Source of the DNA: Calliopum simillimum
Taxonomy: Eukaryota > Arthropoda > Insecta > Diptera > Lauxaniidae
Assembly: GCA_951812925.1 (NCBI GenBank)
Contig: OX638368.1
Coordinates: 160,008,492 to 160,072,491 of the forward strand
Length of the DNA stretch: 64,000 nucleotides
Reading direction: 5' to 3'
Numbering within the stretch: the stretch's first letter is position 1; each line of letters opens with the position of its first letter. Below the pieces are notes generated by a model. The model made no database searches and had not been told where the DNA came from. It saw only the letters and a list, made by a program, of their open reading frames with translations. Shown here in pieces: positions 55,288 to 64,000 of this stretch. The position numbers and the translations under genes were made by a program.

Positions 55288-56085
55288 TTTTTTTTTTTTT
55301 TTTTTTTTTGTTGTTGTTGTTGTTGTTGTTTATTACTATCATAAGTACAATATTTACATTAATAGTTACAAACTTTGAGATTTAATCCTATGGATTTTAC
55401 AGCAAATGAGTTCAAATTTAATAATAATGATTAACAATTGAATAAAATTAAAATTAATAGGAAAATGATAGTTAAAAACCTATAATAATATTACAATTAC
55501 ACTAGATAAATGAAATTATGAAGTCAGGTTATTCGTTCCACTATGAAAAATAGAGGAACAAAAAACCTGCTTATTGTAAACTCCGTATAAGCCCGTAGTT
55601 TGAAAACCTGCATTTATTAAAAAATGACATGCTCAAATCATTAATGACATTTGAAATCGTTTTTTCTTGTGCTATCGTATGCAACTCTGATGTTGAAAAC
55701 CTTAGCGGTAAACCAAAAATTGTTTTTAAATTCTTATTTTGTATAACTTGAAGTCGTTTTAAATGAGTATTTGCACAATTTTTCCAAACTGGACAAGCAT
55801 AAGTCAGAATTGGCCTAATACATAATTTGTAAAGCAGCATTTTGTTTTTAATGCTTAGCTTAGATTTTTTGTTCATAAGCGAATAAAGACTTCTGCTGCA
55901 TCTAGTTGCTTTAATGCAGATGCTTTCTATATGCTGTTTAAATATGAACTTCTCATCAAGAATAACTCCTAAATACTTGACTGAGTTAGAGAATGGTATT
56001 AAGTTCCCTTGCACTGAAAACGGTCTAGTGGGAATTCTCTTAGGAGATTTGTTAAATGGAAATATGTAAAGAAACAGCTACAGCA
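55288..56085 (-). mobile_element. Jockey-like LINE, 5'-truncated
   Basis: The minus-strand frame 56014-55571 encodes the RT C-terminus: SVKYLGVILDEKFIFKQHI, KLSIKNKMLLYKLCIRPILT, YACPVWKNC and LKRLQVIQNKNLK. Its 3' tail (left side) is poly(A) preceded by CAA repeats, seen as T(n)(GTT)n at 55288-55330. The 5' two thirds are missing. Confidence 0.75.
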
Positions 56086-56985
56086 ATTTTTCGCTAAGAT
56101 ATTCTTGTCTCTTTTCGACTAACGTTCTTAACGAGAGTTCGAATTTGAATGTGTTAGTAATTTCCAAAATGAGTTTCGTTGTGTAGGTTGTACTGGTTAC
56201 AGAGGATTTGCTGGGTAATTATTAAATCATTCTCATTTGTTTAAACCATCAAAATGAAACAATTTAAATTACGACAAAGAAACATTACTCCAAAGGGTGG
56301 AGTAAAAGTCCCAAACGCCAAAGGGTGATAGTGATTGGCGCGCTGCGCTGATTGGTGGGTGCGTCGAGGCGTCGAGGGCGTAATGATTCCAGGGATCTAT
56401 CAGCTATCCAAGATACCGTTTGGAATTACAAGAAAGAACCGAGAAAGCGAACGCGATGTTCGTCAAACAGTTTAAGTTTACTAAATTTATTTATTAGCCT
56501 TCCTTAAAGCGAAACTTCAACTATTTGTTATAGTCTTACGATATATTTTGATTAAGGGGAAGGGGACATTCGAACGAACTTGACAAAAGAAAGGCGATTC
56601 TACAAAAACCATAATTTTTCGATAATTTGAACGTTAAATAAATGTTAAATTTGACCAAGTTTAACTACTTTCAAGTTCAAAAACTAGAAAGTTTTATAAA
56701 CTTTCTAAAAATGTTACTACTAAAGTAATCAGAAGCTTTTTAAATTTTAGGAAGCGAACTTGAACTATGTATAAGAAAGACTACTTATTCTAATTCCTTT
56801 TTGTAGAATGGGTAATGAAGTTTCTTATGTTACTATTCAAGACAAAACATTTCGTATATTTTTCAAGTATGGCTTTGCCGGTGGTACTCTTTTTCTTAAA
56901 ATTTAAAATTTTATTATGAAAAAACTGTTACAGTGGCTCACAGCTTATTTCGTGCAGTAATTTTTTTTTAACTTTAAAACACTGT
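56086..56985. other. Gene-free spacer
   Basis: Includes GC-richer patches (56300-56470, GGCGCGCTGCGCTGATTGG) of unknown origin; no gene seen. Confidence 0.35.
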
Positions 56986-57910
56986 GGGTGCTATTATTGA
57001 TTCCGTTCGATAAGGAAATTTTCGCGGAAAGAAATATCGTTCGATATGAGAATTACTATTCTTGATTCCGACGGAAGAGGAATATCGAACGAGAATAATG
57101 GGAACCCTGAAATAAGAACATCTCTAACATTTTGACAGATGACAAAGGATAAAAAATAAATAAAAATGTCAACAAAGAAAAATTATGAATCTTTGATAAT
57201 TTTTTGTAAATTTCATGTAGATAAAATAGCTTTTTCAGTGCGATTCAAAGATTAATTCTCTATACATTTTAGAGTTCGGTGAAGTCGCGTGTTTCTATAA
57301 AGTTGTTTTTTGTAAAAGTGTTTGTTGAAATTTTTTTTTTTTCTATTGATTACATGATTACATTGCATCGTTTGATCACCGCAGCGAGGGTTGGATGTGA
57401 AAGTGACTTCTTCTATATTAGTTGTATATCTAATCAAAATAAAGAGGAATTGTTTTCTTTTTTTAATAAAATAAAATTAAATGTGTTTTATGAATTTTGA
57501 GTTTTATTTTAAAAATAAATTTTGTAATTTTTAATTAAACCGACTATTGTGTAGTAGTGAAGTGTTTAAAATTGATATTTAATATTTAGCTTAATTTCCT
57601 TATCAATAAAAAGAGCAAAATTATCAAAAAAGCATACATTTTTAACTTTTTATAGTCTTTCCGACACAAAAATTTCGCGGAAGGAAAATACTGAAATATA
57701 TCTTTCCGTCGGAATCAAGAATACACAAAAATGAACGTCACTTCGATGTCAGGGTTGTTAAATTTGTCAAATTATTTGCGGAAACAAGAATGCCAAATTT
57801 ATCTGTTTTGCGGAACAGTGATGACAGATGTATCTACTTTGCGGAATCAAGAATAGCAAAATTTGCTTCCGCGCGGAAAATGCTTTCCGACGGAATCAAT
57901 AATAGCACCC
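56986..57910 (+). mobile_element. MITE, GGGTGCTATT family, copy 1
   Basis: Left end GGGTGCTATTATTGATTCCG; right end CGGAATCAATAATAGCACCC. Mirror image of the copy at 57938-58844. Confidence 0.75.
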
Positions 57911-57937
57911 TGTATCTTCAAAACTAATACAAATATT

Positions 57938-58844
57938 GGGTGCTATTCTTGATTCCGTCGGAAAGCATTTTCCGCGCGGAAGCAAATTTTGCTATTATTG
58001 ATTCCGAAAATTAGATACATCTGTCATCACTGTTCCGCAAAACAGATAAATTTGGTATTATTGTTTTCGGAAATAATTTGACAAATTTAACAACCCTGAC
58101 ATCGAAGTGACGTTCATTTTTGTGTATTCTTGATTCCGACGGATAGATATATTTCAGTTATTTCCTTCCGTGAAATTTTTGTGACGGAACGACAATAAAA
58201 AGTTAAAAATGCATGTTTTTTGATAATTTTGCTCTTTTTATTGATAAAGAAATTAAGCTTAATATTAAATATCAATTTAAAACAATTTACTACTACACAA
58301 TAGTCAGTTTAATTAAAAATTACAAAATTTATTTTTAAAATAAAACTCAAAATTCATAAAGCAATACATTTCATTTTATTTTATTGAATAAAAGAAACAA
58401 TTCGTCTTTATTTTGATTAGATATACATCTCATATAGAAGAAGTCACTTTCACATCCAACCCTCGCTGCGGTGATCAAACGATGAAATGTAATCACTTGG
58501 AAAAAAAAAATTATCAACACTTTTTTACAAAAAACAACTTTGGAGAAACACGCGTCTTCACCGAACTCTAAAATGTATAAATAATTAATTCTTAAATCGC
58601 ACTAAAAAAGCTATTTTATTCACATGATATTTACGAAAAATTATCAAAGATTCATAATTTTCCTTTGTTGACACTTCTAATTTTTTTTATTCTTTGTCAT
58701 CTGTCAAAATGTTCTTATTTCAGGGTTTCCAATATTCTCGTTCGATATTCCTCTACCTTCGGAATCAATAATAGTAGTTTTCAAATCGAACGATATTTCT
58801 TTCCGCGAAAATTTCCTTATCGAACGGAATCAATAATAACACCC
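57938..58844 (-). mobile_element. MITE, GGGTGCTATT family, copy 2 (inverted)
   Basis: Starts GGGTGCTATTCTTGATTCCG and ends with CGAACGGAATCAATAATAAC then ACCC. It is copy 1 reversed throughout, separated from it by 27 bp. A third, truncated copy begins at 58896. Confidence 0.75.
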
Positions 58845-58895
58845 ATTATCAAAATTTAAATGCAGGTTTGGACGGGAATGTCTATTGTTAATAAT

Positions 58896-59010
58896 GGGTG
58901 CTATTATTGATTCCGTTCGATAAGGCGATCAAACGATGAAATGTAATCACTTAAAAAAAAAAAGTGATCAACAAACACTTTCTTACAAAAAAACAACTTT
59001 AGAGAAACAC
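58896..59010 (+). mobile_element. MITE, GGGTGCTATT family, deleted copy 3
   Basis: GGGTGCTATTATTGATTCCG then TTCGATAAGG jumps directly to CGATCAAACGATGAAATGTA, which lies about 400 bp further in within the other copies. Confidence 0.7.
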
Positions 59011-59039
59011 CCCGATCAAAAAAACTTGTCAAGTTCTTG

Positions 59040-59710
59040 TCATTGTATCAGAAATGTATATCAAAATGATATCAAAAATGTATCAGCCGCTGATATCCAT
59101 TTTTTGTATATCATTTTGATATATTTTTGATATAATTGAAAAACATGTCAATTTTGTATCAGAAATGTATATCAAAATGATATCAAAAATTTATCAGCGG
59201 CTGATATGTCAAATTTTACTTTTTCGTGAATTTTATTTAAAGATAATTATAGAAGACGAACGCGCAGCCAATTTTAGTGAAGAAGTTAATTTTCTAATAA
59301 AATTAGTGAAAAGCACAAAAATATAATTGAGTGCAAAAAAACCGACACTCCATTCAGTTGCTGCATGCGGCCAGTGGTTGGGAAAACAAAAAGTATGGAA
59401 AACGGACGAGCAGCCAATTTTAGTAAGAAGTGAGTTTTGTCATGAAATTAGTGCAAAAGCAGAAAAAATATAGTTGAGTACAAGAAAAAAAACTTGTTGC
59501 CGACGATTAACCACAATATTGCAAAATTTGGCCAAAATCTGCGTCGCTTTAGTTATCAGACCCAAAATTGGTTGTCATTTTTGTATCAGAAATGTACAAA
59601 AATTGTATATCATTTTGATATCTTATTTTGATATCATTTTGATATCTTTTTTTGATATCTTTTTTTGATATCATTTTGATATCTTTTTTTGATATCATTA
59701 TTTTCAGATG
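59040..59710. repeat. GATATC-rich repeats and a 135-bp tandem pair
   Basis: Many TTTGATATC/GATATCAAAA words cluster at 59050-59210 and 59595-59700. Between them a unit (GCAGCCAATTTTAGT...GTGCAAAA) is repeated at about 59267 and 59408. Confidence 0.6.
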
Positions 59711-60154
59711 ACGACTAAATAGATCTCTCAAGATCAGAGGAATCGATACATTATGTAATCATGATGAAAATTATAAAAAAAAACTTCGTGAATCAGGGAA
59801 TTTCGAGCGAATTGATGGCACTTCGAATGTGCGCAAAGAAAGCATTTTGAGGGAACCAACCAAAAAATACAAGAAAAAAATAATGAGAGTATTCCACAAA
59901 ACGGCGTAAATGTGTGGAACATCCAAAATTTGAATTTAATTTGCCAGTTTATAGGAGTTTAGAAGTTTTTCGAGAAATTTACTGAACTACCCAAATACTG
60001 ATTACTTTACGTTTTCATAGTACTCTAATTTTTTATATTTTAGTATTGTAACATTTTTAGCAAATTATAAAATGTACATTTTAAACTTACAATTAGATTA
60101 GAAGCTTCTGCTTAAATTATATAAAACAAATATTTTTCGACTTGACAGTTTGCA

Positions 60155-60688
60155 TCATTCGCTCATTTTCGGTTGGAATGTATAAAGTATTTGTGTACCA
60201 CCTACTGTTGTTGTTTCGTGCGTTGTCAGTTCTACATCATCTATATCGTGTGAAGTTGTTGATGCAACCACCATTGTGGAATCATCTATTATGTTTCCCG
60301 AATGCTCAAGTGCTTCACGTTCACAAATAGCACGCAATTCAAACTCAGCTACAATTTGAGAGACTCGTATTTTTACTTCTGCTGCTAATTTTGGTGGTAA
60401 TGTTTTAACACTGGCGCTTACACTTTCAAAAAACAAATCAAAAGTATCGCGTGAATGCATTGAAATGTGTTTATGTTGTTGCATCGTTGAAGCAATTGGT
60501 GAGCTCTGTTTTTGCCGTGCATAGTAGTATTCATTTAATTCTTGGCGATCACGATCGATGCGTTTCAGCAATTTAATACGATTCAACTTTGTTCTAGTTT
60601 TTGTTTCTCCCTTAGATCTGACATCTAAACGTGTGACGACTGATTCCTTAGATTTTTGCGGAGATTCATGTTTAATACGTTTTGGTGG
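60155..60688 (-). CDS. ravus: ravus-like last exon with BESS motif
   Basis: The acceptor GCCTTAG precedes CCACCAAAACG. 178 codons including the stop. Intron 60689-60832 is 144 nt. Confidence 0.75.
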   Translation of the reverse strand, partial: PPKRIKHESPQKSKESVVTRLDVRSKGETKTRTKLNRIKLLKRIDRDRQELNEYYYARQKQSSPIASTMQQHKHISMHSRDTFDLFFESVSASVKTLPPKLAAEVKIRVSQIVAEFELRAICEREALEHSGNIIDDSTMVVASTTSHDIDDVELTTHETTTVGGTQILYTFQPKMSE

Positions 60689-60916
60689 CTAAGGCAAGGA
60701 ATTATTTCATTAAATTTGGTTTTTATTAAAGCAAAAGCAAAATAGTAATTGCAATTTGATATAAAATTCTAGACAACATTTTTTGGGTTCGCAAGAGACT
60801 ATCAAAGTACCAAAACAACTTTTTGTACTCACATCTATTTCGTAATCCAAACTGTAATCAGGATCTAACTCAATTGCATTATCAAAGTCATCGTCTTCCT
60901 CTTGTGGTTCCTGTCT
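60155..60916 (-). CDS. ravus: BESS-domain protein, probable ravus (3' exons)
   Basis: The last exon 60688-60155 and the preceding exon 60916-60833 join in phase 0. The last exon has PPKRIKHESPQKSKE, a basic stretch with KLLKRIDRDRQELNEYY, then TFDLFFESVSASVKTLPPKL, a BESS motif very close to that of Su(var)3-7 (FELFFDSVCESVKTLPSDLA), then a Thr-rich tail ending at TGA 60157-60155. The preceding exon is acidic (QEPQEEDDDFDNAIELDPDY). In Drosophila, ravus is a Su(var)3-7 paralogue next to it, sharing the C-terminal half; the same arrangement here supports the name. The 5' exons were not found and may lie beyond the window. Confidence 0.7.
60833..60916 (-). CDS. ravus: ravus-like penultimate exon
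   Basis: Acceptor AACAAAG|A or ACAG|G (start uncertain by four bases), donor AGAT|GTGAGT. Encodes an acidic stretch ending SLDYEID. If the AAAG acceptor is used, the upstream intron is phase 2, as in Su(var)3-7. Confidence 0.55.
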
Positions 60917-60994
60917 TTGTTGAAAGAAAGAAGATACAAATTAAAGAACAAAGGATAGTAAGGTTTCAAGGGTAAAGTTTAAAGCCGTATAAGT

Positions 60995-61062
60995 AAGGTT
61001 ACATGCCTTCGTAGGAAAATTAGATCGTAAGGTTACATGACTTCGTAGGAAAATTAGATCGT
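60995..61062. repeat. Tandem pair of a 34-bp unit
   Basis: AAGGTTACATGCCTTCGTAG plus 14 bases is repeated once with a single change (GCC to GAC). Confidence 0.8.
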
Positions 61063-61379
61063 CCAACCAAATGCTTATAAAAATAAATAAAAAATTATGC
61101 AGACAAAATCCTTCTAAAGTAAAATGCATGATAATCTAAAAAATGATGCGTTTACTTTAAATAGTTTTTGGCCAATTAAACGATAATAAATCAGACTTCC
61201 TTATTATATAAATGGAATATTTGAAAAAAATTATTCTACATTTTCGAAAAATCTTTGAATTATAGAGTGGAATTTTAATGTATATCAGTTAAAAGATAAT
61301 CAGGCCTGTTCCGCAATCCGTGTGTTTTCTATTATTTATTTATGTAATCAGTCTATGAATAAAATTCTTACAGACTAGA

Positions 61380-62390
61380 CAAAGATAAATTAAATTTAAT
61401 AAAAAAGATATCACAATATATTATTTAAAGCTAGGTAGTCTAGACAAAGATTAATTAAAATTAATAAAAAAGATATCACAATACATTATTTAAAGCAGTT
61501 TTTAATGCATTTTTACTAATAACACTATCTATATTGATTTCCGAGCTAATATCATTAATAAAACTAATAGCTCTTGCTAAAGGAGCATTTGAGGCATAAT
61601 TAGTGCGCATCACATCCAAGTGAAATGGAACATGATTCCTCAGAGATCTAGAGGGAACATTAAAATTAATCAGATTGAGCAAATCTGGACAGTCAACTGC
61701 CCCAGAAACAATATCATGAACAAATAAAACGGAACAAATTTTTCTTCTAAAATCCAAGGACTTCAAGCCAAGCAAGAAACACCGGGAATTTTGAAAATTT
61801 AAAGATTTTAGCGCAAACCTGGTAAAAGATTTTTGGACTCGTTCAAGCTTTAACTTATGCGATTGATAGCATGGATTCCAAATAATCGCAGCATATTTTA
61901 ACCTAGTCCTTACCAAACTAACAACGATTTAAATGTATAAGGCTCCTTAAACGAAAGACTATTACGCTTAATAAACGCTAACATAGCATAGGCTTTAGGC
62001 ACAACTCTAAATGAGAACGAAATGAAAAACTTGAATCAAACACAACACCTAAGTCTTTAAATTCCGTTACGGACACAAGGTTAGTACTCGAAATTTTATA
62101 AGACGAGCGAAGAAGGCTACTGGACTTGAAAAACGACATAGAAACACATTCACTTAGATTTAAAAATAAATTATTATTATTGCACTAAGAAAATAACTTA
62201 TCCAGATCACTCTGAAAAAGAACAATGTCAGACGGGTTATTACAATAATTCTCATAAAAATTTTAAGGTCATCTGCATACAATAAACATTTACAGTGATC
62301 AAACATGTGTCCCTGATATTAAAAAAAAAAAACAAACAGTAACGGATCAAGGATACTACCCTGCGGCACGCTTTTTGATGAAATGGTGAG
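61380..62390 (-). mobile_element. Non-LTR retrotransposon fragment (Jockey/CR1 group)
   Basis: Minus strand: GSILDP at about 62350, LLYADDLK (RT active site YADD) near 62265, then after several lesions frame 61916-61476 with KYAAIIWNPCYQSHKLKLER, VQKSFTRFALKSLNF, LINFNVPSRSLRNH and RTNYASNAPL. The 3' end carries a 64-bp tandem duplication (61376-61500). Confidence 0.75.
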
Positions 62391-62394
62391 TCAC

Positions 62395-63595
62395 ACGATC
62401 AGGCCTGAGGAGAGGGGGGGGGGAGGGGGGTAAAGAGGAATTCCCCCGGGCCCGGTTTTCGGCAGAAATTATTTTTTCATTAATAAATTTTGAAGAAGGT
62501 TTTTGAAATCTTCCGAAATCATATTTACTCTCAATTAGAGATGGGAAAGGGCCTAAATATCTAGTTCCAGCCCAGCCAAACATGAAACAAGCACTTGATA
62601 AAAAGCCCGGGCCCGCAAAAATATAATTTTTTTAAGGTGAAAAAACAAACATTAGGCATTGTGGGCATTTGAGTTTTTTGGTCAAATCGAAGTTTATGCT
62701 TCTCAACCTTCGTGTGATTTAAGGGCCTCTAATTTTCGGCCTTTTGTGGCTAGACCCGGGCCTGCATATACACCCACAAAATTCTATTCTAAGGCCCGAC
62801 CCTTCGCCCATCTTTGTTCTCAACTATTTATAAAAAAAATGAAACTCATATCTTTTTACACACTTCATTTAGTTTTTTATATCTGAAGCCCATATTGAGT
62901 CCATTTTGACTGGATTATGAAAAGGCCATTTTTAAATGGGGAGAGTCCATACGATATTTCAAAATTTGAACCATTATAGCACGGCTCATCGACATAATTT
63001 TAAAAAATCATTTGGCAGTGAGCAAAGTATTTTTAAAATTTTTATTTTATTTTTATTGGTTTGGGGTATGCGTAAGTTAGAAAAAGTGAAAAATAGTTCA
63101 TAAAACATAGAAATTTGGCTGAAAAAAAATTTATATGACTTAAAAACTGGAAGACGTATTCATCCCAAACTTAAAAAGTCCATTTCCCAAAAATGTTAAG
63201 TTGGCGTATATGGCAAAATAATATTCGGCCTATGATGTGCCAGTGTCAAATAAAAAAAATCTAGTTGTGGAGGGGGCCCGGTATATAATCACCGCCGAGC
63301 CCGGATTTCCTCTCCACAACCCTGCACACGATAAAAGATAAGAATCTCTTGTTTGAAGTTTTTTTCGAAAATTTTCAATAATTTTTTTCAAAAATGTTTC
63401 ATTTACGTAACAAGTCTGATTTATTTTCGTTTTACTGATAAACCATTTGTTTCTGTATTTGCTGCAATACCTGTAATTCAATGCAGTAAAGATTAGCGCT
63501 ACTGGCATTATTGGCGCTAGCGCAATGCGTTGATGCCGGTACTGGTGTACTGGTGTTGGCGCTGTGGAATCAACGCACCAAAAACCGCTGCGTTA
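62395..63595. other. Gene-free, GGGCCCGG-containing spacer
   Basis: Contains a G tract (62410-62430) and repeated GGCCCGGGC/GGGCCCGG patches (62448, 62608, 62755, 63273). No gene recognised. Confidence 0.4.
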
Positions 63596-63998
63596 CCCAT
63601 CACTAACGGCAATGCAAGCTCTGAGCAAAAAAATGTCGAACTCGGACAAAAGGGCGTGGCCCCTCCCATATAAGTAAAAGTGTCAAGATACTAAGCTGAA
63701 AAGTTTTTTGAGATACTCCAACTAAATTTTATTCAGACACTAAGAGTAAATGCAAACTCTGAGCAAAAACTAGGTGAACTCGGACAAGAGGGTGTGGGAA
63801 CTCACGTATCAGCATAAGTTTCAAAATGCTGTACTGAAAACGTTTTTTCAGATAATCCAACTAAATTTTACTCAGACACTAAAAACAGTAAATGCAAGCT
63901 CTGTGCAAAAACTTGGCAAGCTCGGACGAAAGATCGTAGCACCTCCCATACAAGCAAAATTTCCGAAATACTACAGTGTAGGGTATTTAATGTTTGGT
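63596..63998. repeat. Three tandem units of about 135 bp
   Basis: Each has GCAAGCTCTGAGCAAAAA (or a variant), CTCGGACAAAAGGGCGTGG and CACTAA spacers; diverged relatives at 6290-6890 and 47480-47650. Confidence 0.7.
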
Positions 63999-64000
63999 CA

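Overview
This is nuclear DNA from an insect, almost certainly a higher fly (Diptera). It is AT-rich, introns of 50-66 nt sit next to transposon-filled introns of 8 kb, and most of the sequence is transposons. Three gene models resemble fly heterochromatin or RNA-decay genes. A non-drosophilid fly with a large genome, such as a tephritid, would fit, but I cannot fix the species.

Genes. (1) 139-1581 (+): the N-terminal part of a NOL9/Grc3-type polynucleotide kinase, broken by an in-frame TAA and lacking the kinase domain. (2) 7125-19324 (+): a four-exon DXO/Rai1-family gene that has lost residues of three catalytic motifs, as Drosophila Cutoff has, and carries a TAA in its last exon. A partial second copy of exon 1 lies in intron 2. 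(3) 37982-50827 (-): a complete nine-exon Su(var)3-7 gene (1262 codons, eight widely spaced zinc fingers, C-terminal BESS motif). All eight introns are phase 2 and the first splits the start codon. (4) 60155-60916 (-): the 3' exons of a second BESS gene, best explained as ravus, the known neighbour and paralogue of Su(var)3-7 in Drosophila.

Mobile DNA fills the rest. Intron 1 of gene 2 holds an 889-bp Transib-type element (CACAGTG ends, CGCCG target duplication). Intron 3 holds a Tc1/mariner-superfamily element split by a BEL/Pao LTR element. 19.9-24.0 kb is a nest of inverted repeats with mariner and MITE insertions. 25.4-30.4 kb is a Ty3/gypsy element inserted in the terminal repeat of a MITE. 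31.2-34.2 kb holds two long palindromes. Intron 8 of Su(var)3-7 contains a hAT-like foldback element, a Tc1-like MITE, an RTE LINE and another MITE. 52.2-53.1 kb is a Helitron-like element with five internal tandem units; 55.3-56.1 kb and 61.4-62.4 kb are LINE fragments; 57.0-58.8 kb is a mirrored pair of MITEs. A foldback element with a perfect 9-bp target duplication lies at 4233-5616.

Two themes stand out. Both LTR retrotransposons have identical LTRs but broken interiors, which suggests recent movement by borrowed enzymes. Genes linked to heterochromatin and piRNA biology (Su(var)3-7, ravus, a Cutoff-like DXO protein) lie together in very transposon-dense DNA. All calls come from reading the sequence; no searches were run.
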